This document shows, piece after piece, positions 1 to 9,026 of a stretch of 14,052 bases of DNA. The notes below the pieces were generated by a model that saw only the letters and a list, made by a program, of their open reading frames with translations, had not been told where the DNA came from and ran no database searches. This DNA is from JACPAU01 sp050732195 (GTDB lineage: Bacteria > Methylomirabilota > Methylomirabilia > Methylomirabilales > JACPAU01), in the NCBI GenBank assembly GCA_050732195.1, contig JBOHQK010000179.1:1-14052 (forward strand), written 5' to 3'. Each line of letters opens with the position of its first letter. Position 1 is the first letter of the stretch. The position numbers and the translations under genes are program-made.

Positions 1-168
1 CAGCCGCCAGGCCAGCATCCACTCGGGCTCCCGCTTCTTGGCCGAGATCAGGCGGATGATGTCCTCGTTCAGCCCCCGGGGGGCGGAGTCCGTCTCGATC
101 TCCGTCACGAAGCCGTACTGGTACTCCTGGTTGGCCAGGGCTTCAATCGTGGGCGTGGCCGTGGTCAT
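1..168 (-). CDS. sufB: Fe-S cluster assembly scaffold SufB, N-terminal part only
   Basis: The minus strand encodes 56 codons running off the left edge, beginning MTTATPTIEALANQEYQYGF. The stretch RGLNEDIIRLISAKKREPEW, followed by MLAWRL, is the characteristic N-terminus of SufB; the E. coli protein has a very similar INEEVVRAISAKRNEPEWML segment. SufB forms the SufBC2D scaffold on which Fe-S clusters are built in the cytoplasm. The ATG at 168-166 is preceded by a strong AGGAGG ribosome binding site about five bases upstream, so the start is well supported. The gene lies 37 bases downstream of the Mrp-type carrier and probably shares its transcript, linking cluster assembly and delivery. More than 400 residues lie outside the window, so the catalytic and cluster-binding residues cannot be checked. 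Confidence 0.93.
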   Translation of the reverse strand, partial: MTTATPTIEALANQEYQYGFVTEIETDSAPRGLNEDIIRLISAKKREPEWMLAWRL

Positions 169-179
169 AAAACCTCCTG

Positions 180-195
180 CGGTCCTTCCGGACCG
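180..195 (-). other. small hairpin just upstream of the sufB ribosome binding site
   Basis: CGGTCC (180-185) and GGACCG (190-195) are a perfect 6-base inverted repeat around a 4-base loop. It sits between the stop of the Mrp gene and the AGGAGG of sufB. No T-run follows on the minus strand, so it does not look like an intrinsic terminator. It could set a processing site or modulate sufB translation in the shared mRNA, but that is inference. Confidence 0.4.
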
Positions 196-205
196 TTTAC
201 TTTCT

Positions 206-1282
206 TTATTTTAGCACCACTTCCGCTTCCTCGTCCAGTGCGGCCGCATTGGCGACGCTGATCCTTGCGGCCAGCCGGCCCGCGACCTCGTGAAAGGCGT
301 GGGCGACCGGCGAATCGGTCCCCTCCAGCGCTACCGGCCTGCCCTCATCGCTCTGGACACGGATGCGGACGTCGAGGGGAATCTCGCCCAGGAAGGGGAT
401 CTCGGCTTTCTCGCTCGCCTCCCTGGCCCCGCCATGGCCGAAGATGTCCTCCCGCTGGCCGCAATGGGGACAGTGGTAGAAGCTCATGTTCTCGACGATC
501 CCCAGAATCGGAACCTTGAGCTTCTTGAACATCAGGATGGCCTTGGAGGCGACCTCGAGGGCCACATCCTGGGGGGTGGAGACGATCACGGCCCCGGTGA
601 GCGGGATGGTCTGGCACAGGCTCAGTTGCGCATCGCCCGTGCCGGGGGGCAGATCAATCACCAGGTAGTCCAGTTCCCCCCAATCCACCCGACCGAGGAA
701 CTCCTGAATCATTTTGTGCAGCATGGGGCCCCGCCAGACCACCGCCTCGTTCTTCGGCAGGTAGAACCCCATGGACATGATCTTCACGCCGTAGGGCATG
801 GGTGGGACAACCTTCCCGCCCGGCGTATGCTGCAGGGCGCCAGCCGCGCCCATGAGCTTGGGGATGCACGGGCCATACACGTCCGCGTCCATGAGGCCGA
901 CCCTGGCCCCCGTCCGCATCAGCGCAACGGCCAGATTCGCCGCCACGGTGGACTTGCCGACCCCCCCCTTGCCGCTGGCGACCGCGACCGTGTTGAGCAC
1001 CCCAGGCAAGTAGGGCGATTGCTGGGCGCGGGAGGTCGTCACGCGAGCAGTCATGGCGACCTCCACCTGCTGGACCCCGGGGAGTGCGGCCACCGCCTGC
1101 CGGGCGGCCTCCTCCATCTGCTGTCGGACCGGGCAGGCTGGGGTCGTCAGCTCGATCGTAAAAGACACCTTCCCACCGTCGATCCGCAAATCCTTGATGA
1201 AACCGAGGGACACGATATCGCGGTGCAGGTCCGGATCTTTGATCGTCGCCAACGCGCTGAGGACTTCCTGTTCAGTAACCAT
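206..1282 (-). CDS. apbC: Mrp/ApbC (NBP35-type) Fe-S cluster carrier P-loop ATPase with MIP18/DUF59 domain
   Basis: This 358-residue protein has the two-domain layout of bacterial Mrp/ApbC. Residues 1-80 form a MIP18 (DUF59) domain with the TTPACP motif around Cys50. The rest is a deviant Walker A ATPase of the MinD/Mrp class, with GKGGVGKST at 104-112 including the signature lysine. MDADVYGP lies at 131-138, VIDLPPGTGD at 208-217, and a CPHC pair at 271-274 that in the family holds a bridging cluster between two monomers. The protein receives a 4Fe-4S cluster and passes it to target apoproteins in the cytosol. The ATG at 1282 has a GGAGAG ribosome binding site about 11 bases upstream, and the length is typical. 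It reads directly into sufB, consistent with a Suf assembly and delivery operon. Confidence 0.95.
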   Translation of the reverse strand: MVTEQEVLSALATIKDPDLHRDIVSLGFIKDLRIDGGKVSFTIELTTPACPVRQQMEEAARQAVAALPGVQQVEVAMTARVTTSRAQQSPYLPGVLNTVAVASGKGGVGKSTVAANLAVALMRTGARVGLMDADVYGPCIPKLMGAAGALQHTPGGKVVPPMPYGVKIMSMGFYLPKNEAVVWRGPMLHKMIQEFLGRVDWGELDYLVIDLPPGTGDAQLSLCQTIPLTGAVIVSTPQDVALEVASKAILMFKKLKVPILGIVENMSFYHCPHCGQREDIFGHGGAREASEKAEIPFLGEIPLDVRIRVQSDEGRPVALEGTDSPVAHAFHEVAGRLAARISVANAAALDEEAEVVLK

Positions 1283-1727
1283 CTCTTTTCTCTCCGGACG
1301 TCTAGGGAAAAACCCACGAACTAATCTTATGGGCCCGTCTTGCGAATTGATACGCCCCCCGGGATCATAAGCCTAGGCCGCACGCTGCCGCCTCAGCCGG
1401 GACCTCGCGTTGGATTGGATGAGCGTTGCTGCTCGTCTGATCCCTGCCGAAGAAATCCACGGAAGCAGCCTATGCAATTCGACGTATGGCATAAACTCCC
1501 GGACAGTAAAGCCACAGCGGGTGCAACGCTTATAGAAAAAATACCATCTCCTCGAATTCTCCTCCACCTGCCTCCCCCCGATTCGCTGCATCTGCATCAG
1601 ACAGCACTCTCTAGGAAAAGGAGGGGAGATGATCTTCTTGGGGTATCGGTTTCGCGCCGGTCGCTTGGCGCTGTACTCCACAATAGTCGGCATCTTGCTC
1701 TGCAGGACTCACTGCTTCGACCGCCCG
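1283..1727. other. spacer of lower G+C content between NADH dehydrogenase and Mrp genes
   Basis: This 445-base stretch is visibly richer in A+T than the flanking genes. It contains one doubtful minus-strand ORF, listed separately. The 90 bases just upstream of the Mrp start should contain the promoter for mrp-sufB. The best -10-like hexamer there on the minus strand is TAAGAT, within CCCATAAGATTAG, but no convincing -35 is paired with it. I see no clear terminator for the NADH dehydrogenase gene. Confidence 0.5.
1373..1693 (-). CDS. doubtful small ORF with one CxxC pair
   Basis: This is an open frame of 106 codons beginning MPTIVEYSAKRPARNRYPKK. Its middle reads YFFYKRCTRCGFTVREFMPY, with a single CxxC knuckle followed by aromatic residues. 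That vaguely recalls the zinc-ribbon part of some transposases and DUF6431-type proteins, but only half of a zinc site is visible. Codon third positions are not G/C-biased as in the neighbouring genes, and the start has only a weak ribosome binding site (GCAGAG). I do not recognise the protein. It could be a relic of an insertion element or a chance frame. The low G+C composition sets it apart from its surroundings. Confidence 0.22.
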   Translation of the reverse strand: MPTIVEYSAKRPARNRYPKKIISPPFPRECCLMQMQRIGGRQVEENSRRWYFFYKRCTRCGFTVREFMPYVELHRLLPWISSAGIRRAATLIQSNARSRLRRQRAA

Positions 1728-2996
1728 TCACCATTCCAGCTTGGCGACATCCCTCGCGAAGAGGGAGCCAATGATCCAGTCCAGGGCGACCCGGGTCCTG
1801 TTCTTCCACCCGATCAGTTTGGCGAGGAAGACCAGGCGCCACAGGAGCCAGGCGGGCAGGCCGGAGAACGCCAGCCCGGCGATCTCCCCCACCCCGTCCC
1901 CGGCTCCCAGGGAGACGAGGTCCCCCTGATGGCGATAGACGAAGCGCTCCTTGCCCCGCCCCCGGAGTTCCCTGGCGATGTTGCGGGCGACGCAGCGGGC
2001 CTGCTGGACGGCGACCTGGGCCGTGGGCGGCAAGGCGGCCTGGAAACGGGGATCCCAGGAGTGGGCGGCATCCCCGATGACAAACACGCCCGGGAACGGC
2101 GGAGGCTCCAGGTATTCATTGACGACGACCCGCCCCAACTTGTCCCTCTCCACGGGCAGGGCCTCCACGATGGGGTTCGCCTTCACCCCGGCCGTCCAGA
2201 TGACGGTCGCCGTCGGGAGCACCTGGCCATCGGCCAACTCGACCCCGCCGTCGCTGACTCCGACGGCCGGCGCGTGCAATCGGACCTCGATCCCCTTGCG
2301 CCGGAGCTTTTCCAGGCCCAAGTCAGCCAACCGATCGCTGACGCACGGGATGATCCTTCCCGTTGCCTCGGCCAAGATGATGTGGACTTCCCGCGCATCG
2401 AGGCGCGGGTAATGTCTCCCCAGTGTCTTCCGCGCGAGATCGTGCAGCTCGGTCGCCAGCTCCACCCCCGTACAGCCGGCCCCGACCAGGACGAAGCGGA
2501 GGAGCCTCCGCCGCCGCTCCGGGTCCTGTTCCAAGTCGGCCTGCTCGAACATCTCCAGGAGGTGGTTTCGGAGCCTGACGGCGTCCGTGAGGGTCTTGAA
2601 GCTGAAGGCCTTCTCCTCGGCCCCCTTGACGCCGAAGGTGTTGGTCGTGCTCCCCAGGGCGATGACCAGATAGTCGTACCCCACCTCCCCTCGGTCGGTG
2701 AGGACCCCCCGCCGCTCCAGGTCGATCGATCGGACCTGCCTCCGCTCGAAGGTTGTTCGCGTCCTGCGCCTGAGGGCACGGATCGGCCACACCACATGGC
2801 GGGGCTCGACGCTGCCGGAGGTGACCTCGTGGAGCATGGGCGAGAAGAGGTGGTAGTTGCGCGCGTCCAGGAGGAGGATCGCCGCGCGCGCCTCCCTCCG
2901 GAGCCGCCTCTCCAGCTCCAGCGCCGCGAACAGGCCGCCGAAGCCCGCACCGAGGATGACGATGCGCCGCCCCGTCACGCCAGCCCCGCACATCAC
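1728..2996 (-). CDS. ndh: type II NADH:quinone oxidoreductase (NDH-2)
   Basis: This 422-residue flavoprotein is probably a single-subunit, non-proton-pumping NADH dehydrogenase that feeds electrons into the quinone pool at the inner membrane face. The FAD-binding GAGFGG is at residues 16-21. The second Rossmann motif, for NADH, is GAGCTG at 172-177, and the C-terminal FAD motif VFVIGDAAH at 304-312. It is followed by TAQVAVQQ at 325-332, which matches the conserved AQxAxQQ quinone-site region of NDH-2. Residues about 377-400 (AFSGLPAWLLWRLVFLAKLI and on) are hydrophobic and fit the membrane-anchoring C-terminus. Translation can begin at GTG 2996 or ATG 2993; AAGGAG lies 9 bases before the GTG. 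The start overlaps the stop of the upstream receiver gene (gTGAtg), which suggests translational coupling. Other flavoprotein disulfide-reductase-fold quinone reductases are the main alternative. Confidence 0.9.
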   Translation of the reverse strand: MMCGAGVTGRRIVILGAGFGGLFAALELERRLRREARAAILLLDARNYHLFSPMLHEVTSGSVEPRHVVWPIRALRRRTRTTFERRQVRSIDLERRGVLTDRGEVGYDYLVIALGSTTNTFGVKGAEEKAFSFKTLTDAVRLRNHLLEMFEQADLEQDPERRRRLLRFVLVGAGCTGVELATELHDLARKTLGRHYPRLDAREVHIILAEATGRIIPCVSDRLADLGLEKLRRKGIEVRLHAPAVGVSDGGVELADGQVLPTATVIWTAGVKANPIVEALPVERDKLGRVVVNEYLEPPPFPGVFVIGDAAHSWDPRFQAALPPTAQVAVQQARCVARNIARELRGRGKERFVYRHQGDLVSLGAGDGVGEIAGLAFSGLPAWLLWRLVFLAKLIGWKNRTRVALDWIIGSLFARDVAKLEW

Positions 2997-3370
2997 GCAG
3001 GCCCGCTCCTTCCGATCCGGGCCAGCGCGGTCAGGAAGGGGTGCGGCGCGGCTTCATGACCGGAGGGGAGCACCGCCACCGCAACGCCCTTCTGTGAGAC
3101 CGCCCGCGCGTCCGGGTCGGGTTTCGTGGACACCGCCACGATCGGCAATCCCGGGGCAAGCTCCTCGACTGCGGAAACGAGCAGGAGGCCGCTGAGCCCC
3201 GGCGTCTCCAGATCCAGGATCACGAGATCGGAGGCAACGACCCCGACCGCCCCCAGGACTTCCAGACCCGACTCACACACCGTCAGGCGATGCCCGTTGT
3301 GATCGAACGCTCGGGAGACGGCGTCCACGACCACCGAATTGTTCGAGCAGACGATAACGTGCATGCTCAT
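2993..3370 (-). CDS. degenerate receiver-domain protein (pseudo-receiver)
   Basis: A 125-residue protein begins MSMHVIVCSNNSVVVDAVSR. It has the alternating strand and helix pattern of a CheY-like receiver. The likely phospho-acceptor is Asp53 in LVILDLETPGLSG, and PIVAVST at 76-82 matches the beta-4 strand. However, the paired acidic residues that normally bind Mg after beta-1 are replaced by SNN (9-11). The conserved lysine after beta-5 is missing too, where AVAVLPSGHE (98-107) stands. No output domain is attached. I chose ATG 3370, preceded by AAAGGGG seven bases upstream; ATG 3364 is a close alternative. The gene overlaps the NADH dehydrogenase start. It may act as a phosphorylation-independent binding domain or may be decaying. 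The receiver assignment is likely; the function is unknown. Confidence 0.7.
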   Translation of the reverse strand: MSMHVIVCSNNSVVVDAVSRAFDHNGHRLTVCESGLEVLGAVGVVASDLVILDLETPGLSGLLLVSAVEELAPGLPIVAVSTKPDPDARAVSQKGVAVAVLPSGHEAAPHPFLTALARIGRSGPA

Positions 3371-3542
3371 CGAGGGCCCCTTTGCGCCTCCCCGTCCGGC
3401 CCAATGATCGCTAAACGCAGCAAGGGCCGTACCAGCCCCGGTGGGGAATGCGAGCCGGGAACCGAGTCTGCCTAAGCAGTGATAAATACAGGGGAGGACA
3501 CGAATTGCGGAGAGCGTCCGAATGCGATGGTCCGGCTGAAAA

Positions 3543-3580
3543 GGGTCGGAGTTTCTCCGGGGGGTCGGAGATTCTCCGGG
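3543..3580. repeat. two tandem 19-base repeats, each a 13-base palindrome
   Basis: GGGTCGGAGTTTCTCCGGG (3543-3561) is followed immediately by GGGTCGGAGATTCTCCGGG (3562-3580), differing at one base. Each copy contains an inverted repeat, CGGAG-N3-CTCCG. Two adjacent palindromes one to two helical turns apart resemble a double operator. They lie about 170 bases upstream of the receiver gene start. They could also be a leftover of slippage in the decaying regulator fragment next to them. Confidence 0.6.
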
Positions 3581-3589
3581 GGGCTGGCC

Positions 3590-3805
3590 GCGGTCCTGGC
3601 CCGCTCCATCTCCACGGGGGGGGTGGGCCCGATGGAGCCTCGGAGTTTCAGCGGGACCCGTCCGGACCGCTGAGCTCTCCCGGCGTGAGGATGATCGCGC
3701 ACGTGATGGCAGTCGCCAGCCCCCGCGCACTTCCCGGCCCCGAGCCTTCCGCAAGCAGGTCCGTGGCCCCCGTGGAAAACGGACTTTGCCTGCCAGCCGG
3801 TCGGG
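3590..3805 (-). pseudogene. decayed fragment of a second sigma54-dependent (NtrC-family) regulator
   Basis: The plus-strand bases 3661-3742 align without gaps to 5861-5942, inside the intact sigma54 regulator gene, with 16 mismatches in 82 bases by my count. Read on the minus strand in one frame, this gives GPGSARGLATAITCAIILTP, then GELSGPDGSR and a stop. The intact protein reads WPGNVRELANTIERLIILTP and then GEVIGPEDLP. In another frame, further downstream, SIGPTPPVEMER matches SLGPTSLGEMER of the intact copy. Right of 3742 the similarity continues more weakly to about 3800, with a one-base length difference. At least two frameshifts, the stop and the loss of the WPGN motif mark it as dead. 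Only the end of the AAA+ domain and the linker remain; receiver, Walker motifs and a recognisable HTH are absent. Confidence 0.8.
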
Positions 3806-3825
3806 GCGCCGATGGGCGAGTGGCG

Positions 3826-5415
3826 TTACCCCTCGCTCAGGCGATCGTTCTCCCGGTAGTCCACCGGGCAGTCGATGATCGCCGGACCCGGATGGGTCAG
3901 GGCCTCTTTCAGGATCGGGGGGAGCTGGGCCGCCGCCTCCACGCGAAACCCCCGACAGCCGAAGGCCTCCGCCAGCCGGACGAAGTCGGGGTTGCCGAAC
4001 TCGACGCCCGCAGTCCGGTGGAACCGGTGTGACTGCTTCCAGCGGATGGAGCCGTAGCCCTCGTCGCGAAAGATCAGGGCCACCAGCGAGACCCCCAGGC
4101 GCGTCGCCGTCTCCAGCTCCTGGACGTTCATCAGGAATCCCCCATCCCCCGTCACCGTCACCACGCGTCTCTGGGGGAGGACCAGCTTCGCCGCGATGGC
4201 CCCGGGGAGCCCGATCCCCATGGCGGCGAAGCCGTTCGAAATGATGACCGTGTTGGGGAAGCGCGCCCTGTAGTACTTGGCCACCCAGAGCTTGTGGGCC
4301 CCCACGTCGGAGATCACCAGGTCCTCAGGGGAGAGGGCCGCCTCCAGATCCGCGAGCACGCGCGGGGGGAGTAAGGGAAACGCGTCGGTCCGGCACCGGT
4401 CGTCCCGGTCCGCCCCGACCCGCGGGGGCCGATTCACCGCCGCCACCAGCGGGGCCAGCAGCTCGAGCGCTTCCCGCACATCGGCCACAACTTCGACCGC
4501 CGGCTCGTAGTGGGCGTCCACCTCCGCCGGCGTGAAATCGAGGTGGACGATCTGGGCCTGCCGCTTGGGGTTCCACGTCCGCGGGCCATACTCCACCGGG
4601 TCGTAGCCCACGGCGATCACCAAGTCCGCCTCAGGGAAGCCTGCTCGCTCAGCATCCTCCCGGCCGAGGCCAACGGTCATCAGGGCAAGCGGGTGGTCCG
4701 GCGGCAGGGTCCCCTTGGCCATGAAGGTATTCACCACCGGGATCCCGGCGCGCTCGGCGAGGCCCCGCAGTTCCCGGGAGGCGCGGCCCCGGATGACGCC
4801 GTTGCCGGCCAGGATCAGCGGGCGCCGGGCCTGGTTGATCAGCTCCGCAGCCCGGGCCAGGGACGGTCGGTCCGGCGAGGGGCGCCGGGTTCGTTCCACC
4901 TTGAGCGGCTGCCCCTCCGCCGGCTCCGCGGCCACGTCCTCGGGCAGCTCGATGTGACAGGAGCCGGGCTTCTCCTCTTCGGCGAGTTTAAAGGCCTTCC
5001 GCACAACCTCCGGGATGGTGCCCCCGGTCTCCACCCGGGCATTCCATTTCGTGAAGGGGCCGAAGGCCTCCACGATGTCCACATGCTGGTGGGATTCCTT
5101 GTGCATCCGATCGCGGCTCACCTGGCCGGTGATGGCCACGACCGGCGCCCGGTCCAGGTTGGCGTCAGCCAGGCCCGTGGCCAGGTTGGTCGCGCCGGGG
5201 CCCAGGGTGGCCAGGCAAACGCCGGCCCGCCCGGTGAGGCGCCCGTAGACATCGGCCATGAAAGCCGCCCCCTGCTCGTGGCGGACGGGTATGAAGCGGA
5301 TCCTCGAGTCCAGCAGGGCATTGTTGAGGTCCAGGGTCTCCTCGCCGGGGATACCGAAGATATACTCCACCCCCTCTCGTTCTAGACACCGGACCATCAG
5401 CTCCGCGCCGGTCAA
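3826..5415 (-). CDS. thiamine-diphosphate-dependent acetolactate synthase-like enzyme (AlsS type)
   Basis: This 529-residue protein has the three domains of the ThDP decarboxylase superfamily. In the N-terminal pyrimidine-binding domain the catalytic glutamate is Glu47 in VRHEQGAAFMADVYGRLTG. The central domain spans about 185-325. The C-terminal pyrophosphate-binding domain has GDGGF at 423-427 and then FRDEGYGSIRWKQ, with Asp451 where many relatives have Asp-Asn or Asn. RWKQ and FGNPDFVRLAEAFG are typical of catabolic acetolactate synthases (AlsS/BudB), which join two pyruvates into 2-acetolactate. Other relatives act on other 2-oxo acids, so the substrate is not certain. The start is TTG at 5415, chosen because MTGAELMVRCLEREGVEYIF fits the family's N-terminus; a GGGGGAT stretch precedes it. 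No regulatory subunit is nearby, as expected for AlsS. Confidence 0.88.
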   Translation of the reverse strand: MTGAELMVRCLEREGVEYIFGIPGEETLDLNNALLDSRIRFIPVRHEQGAAFMADVYGRLTGRAGVCLATLGPGATNLATGLADANLDRAPVVAITGQVSRDRMHKESHQHVDIVEAFGPFTKWNARVETGGTIPEVVRKAFKLAEEEKPGSCHIELPEDVAAEPAEGQPLKVERTRRPSPDRPSLARAAELINQARRPLILAGNGVIRGRASRELRGLAERAGIPVVNTFMAKGTLPPDHPLALMTVGLGREDAERAGFPEADLVIAVGYDPVEYGPRTWNPKRQAQIVHLDFTPAEVDAHYEPAVEVVADVREALELLAPLVAAVNRPPRVGADRDDRCRTDAFPLLPPRVLADLEAALSPEDLVISDVGAHKLWVAKYYRARFPNTVIISNGFAAMGIGLPGAIAAKLVLPQRRVVTVTGDGGFLMNVQELETATRLGVSLVALIFRDEGYGSIRWKQSHRFHRTAGVEFGNPDFVRLAEAFGCRGFRVEAAAQLPPILKEALTHPGPAIIDCPVDYRENDRLSEG

Positions 5416-5606
5416 TCTCCCATCCCCCTTCTGTCCCGCCTCCAGGGCCGCGCGGACCTCGTAAGCTCCAGCCGATCGGCCCGCCTGATCGAGTCGGAAT
5501 CCTCGGCCTTGTGGATATCCCGCGTCCAGATGCCGGTCACCAGACCAGACGGGGTATCGTGCGTCCCCATCAGGCCTGCTTCCCCGCCGCAGAACCTGAG
5601 GATCAC
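5412..5606 (-). CDS. doubtful 64-codon ORF overlapping the ThDP enzyme start
   Basis: An open frame starts at GTG 5606, or at an internal ATG giving MGTHDTPSGLVTGIWTRDIH. It ends at TGA 5414-5412, which overlaps the TTG start of the ThDP gene as TTGA. The overlap would couple translation of the two genes and might help the weak TTG start. GLVTGIWTRDIHKAE faintly resembles the second strand and helix of a CBS domain, but a complete domain is not present. A GGAGGAGGAGG stretch lies about 14 bases upstream of the GTG, rather far for a ribosome binding site. I do not recognise the product. It may be a coupling leader, a relic or a chance frame. Confidence 0.25.
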   Translation of the reverse strand: MILRFCGGEAGLMGTHDTPSGLVTGIWTRDIHKAEDSDSIRRADRLELTRSARPWRRDRRGMGD

Positions 5607-5655
5607 GGGGGGCGGGGCAAAGGCCTCCTCCTCCGGTGCGCGCGTGGGGCCCTGC

Positions 5656-7027
<1,372 letters not shown>

Positions 7028-7044
<17 letters not shown>

Positions 7045-8839
7045 GGGTCCCCGCCTGCTCGATCCGCGGGTCCCCTCGCTCAGCCAGGGGGAGCCGCACG
7101 GTCACGACGGTCCCCTTCCCGAGCCCCTCACTCTGAACCTCGATGGTGCCCCCGTGCTGTTCGACAATGCTCTGGCAGATGGCGAGGCCGAGGCCCGTTC
7201 CTTTTCCCACCTCCTTGGTGGTGAAGAACGGATCGAAGACCCGCGCGAGGTTTTCCGGGGAGATCCCGCTGCCGTTATCCGAGACCGCGACCGAGGCTCG
7301 ACCAAGGCCCCTGCCGACGGCCTCCTCCTGGCGACGCGCGGCGATCCGGATCTCCCCATCCCCCTCGATCGCATCGAGCGCATTGGTCAGGAGGTTGAGG
7401 AACACCTGCTGGAGCATCTGGGGATCGCCGAGAACCTCGTACGCCTCGGGAAACGGAGCCACCGTGATCCGCTGGTTCGCCAGGCTGGCCTGCCGCTCCA
7501 CGAAGGAGACCGCCTCCGCCACCACGCCCTGGAGATCAATCGGACCGAAGGCGGGCTCGCGCTGCCGGGCGAAATCGAGCAGGCGCCGAACTATCGCCGC
7601 CGCGCGGGAGACCTCCGCCTGAATCATGGTCAGGTATTCCTGAAACTCGGTTGCGCCGGGCTGGTCCGCGACCCCCTCTCCGCCGGCGCGCCGCTGGAGG
7701 GCCTCGGCGAAACCGGCCACCGAAGAGAGCGGATTGTTGAGTTCGTGCGCCAGGCCCGCGGCCAACCGCCCAAGGGAGGCCAGTTTCTCCTGCCGGACGA
7801 GCAGGTGCTGCGACTGCTTCAGCTCCTCGTAGGAGCGCTGCACCTCCTCGTAGAGGCTGGCGTTCTCGATCGCGATGGCCGCCTGCGCGGCGAGTGTCAC
7901 CGCCAGCTTCTCGTCCTCCTTGCTGAACTCCTCCGCGCCCTGCTTCTCCGTCAGGTAGAGATTCCCGAACACCCTCCCCTTCGAGATGATGGGCACCCCG
8001 AGGAACGAGCGCATCGGGGGGTGATTCGGGGGGAAGCCGTGGGCTCGCGGGTCCTGGGTGAGATCCCGGAGGCGGAGCGGCTTGGCCTCTCGCACCAGGA
8101 CGCCCAGGATTCCCTTGCCGACCGGCAGGGGGCCAATCCGCGCCTTCCCCTCCTCGTCGATGCCGGCCGTGATGAACTGCCCCAACCCCCCCCTCTCGTC
8201 CAGGATGCCCAGGGCCCCGTACCTGGCGCCCAGGAGCCGGCAGGCCACCTCGGCGATCCGCTCCAGGACGGACTCCAGGGACCGCTCCGCAGCCAGGGTC
8301 ATGCCGGCCTCCACCAGCGCCGCCAACTGCTCGCGCCCCCGGCCGACCGCCTTCTCCCGCTCCTGCACGAAGGCGAGGGCGACGATCGTGAGGATCCGAT
8401 TGACGACCGGCTCATACACATCGAGCGCACCCGTCAGCACGCCGGGGCGCCGGTGGTACCTTTGGTAGAGGGCCCTGCCGCAGATATCCCGGAGCGCCAG
8501 CAACCCGCCGATCACATGCTTGGCCCCGATCCCTCGGACGACGCCCCGCTCGGCCACCGTATGGGCGTAGGCCTGGGCGCTGTGATACCTCCCGGTTTCC
8601 AGGCATTCGACCAGGGCGTCATAGATCGTGGCGGCCTCCGCCTCCCCCTCATGGGGGGTAAGGCCCTTGAGGAGCCCCCTCGTGACCATTTCCGAGATCA
8701 ACGCCTGCCGGAGCGCGTCCCGCTCCTTCCGGAGATGAGCCACGATCTCCCGCAGCGGCTCCTCCGCCTTCGGGAGGGAGACCGGCCCCTTCCCGTGGGA
8801 GGGGGGAGTCCCCGTCTGTTTCATCCGTGGGCGACGCAT
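7028..8839 (-). CDS. soluble GAF-domain sensor histidine kinase (NtrB-like)
   Basis: I chose ATG 8839 (MRRPRMKQTGTPPSHGKG), preceded by AGAGGG at good spacing, which gives 603 residues; the frame stays open to 8926. Residues about 50-170 form a helical region (TIYDALVECLETGRYHSAQA, then GVVRGIGAKHVIGGLLALRD) that resembles the RsbRD N-terminal globin-like sensor fold. A GAF domain follows (about 174-326; SFLGVPIISKGRVFGNLYLT). The HisKA helix has the phospho-accepting histidine in GLAHELNNPLSS, His365 in this numbering. The ATPase domain shows the N box NLLTNALDA, G1 DNGSG, F box FDPFFTTK and G2 GKGTGLGL. There is no transmembrane segment or signal peptide, so it senses a cytoplasmic cue through the GAF or N-terminal domain. 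It should phosphorylate the sigma54 regulator encoded directly downstream. Confidence 0.95.
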
Positions 8840-8929
8840 CAGCACCCTCTGGGAAAACCCCGGTGCAGCCCGCCCCTCGCGGGCCCGAGACGACCGTCCG
8901 GCATGACCGCACGGGGGACACGCCACTGT

Positions 8930-8958
8930 AGCGTATGACTCGACCCTCGCCGCGTCAA
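8930..8958 (-). promoter_or_regulatory. candidate sigma70-type promoter for the kinase-regulator operon
   Basis: On the minus strand TTGACG (8958-8953) is followed after 17 bases by TACGCT (8935-8930). The -35 matches five of six consensus positions; the -10 is weak (three of six). It lies about 90 bases upstream of the chosen kinase start. Confidence 0.4.
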
Positions 8959-9026
8959 TGAGAAACCAGGGAAGGAGGGCGACGTGCCCGCGTGTCCCGT
9001 CCCCCCAACTATCTGAAATTCCTGAT

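Larger units (their letters stand above)
3371..3825. other. spacer holding a regulator relic and tandem repeats
   Basis: This 455-base gap separates the thiamine-diphosphate enzyme from the receiver gene. Its right half (about 3590-3805) is a decayed sigma54-activator fragment, and two 19-base tandem palindromic repeats lie at 3543-3580; both are listed separately. An inverted repeat TCAGCGG (3648-3654) / CCGCTGA (3667-3673) lies inside the relic. The left part (3371-3540) should hold the promoter of the receiver-ndh pair, but I cannot name a convincing -35/-10 pair there. Confidence 0.5.

Noticed and set aside
1629..3059. 476-codon plus-strand frame with a good-looking AGGAGGGG site before its ATG
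   Set aside because: Almost all of it lies antisense to the NADH dehydrogenase gene and its product has no recognisable domain. The purine-rich site is probably chance, as the frame's first part lies in the A+T-richer spacer.
3648..3673. Inverted repeat TCAGCGG/CCGCTGA as a terminator for the ThDP gene
   Set aside because: No T-run follows on the minus strand, it is over 150 bases past the stop, and it lies inside the decayed regulator sequence, so it is probably incidental.
4510..5385. 291-codon plus-strand frame antisense to the ThDP enzyme
   Set aside because: The minus-strand enzyme is supported by catalytic and cofactor motifs throughout; the antisense product is unrecognisable.
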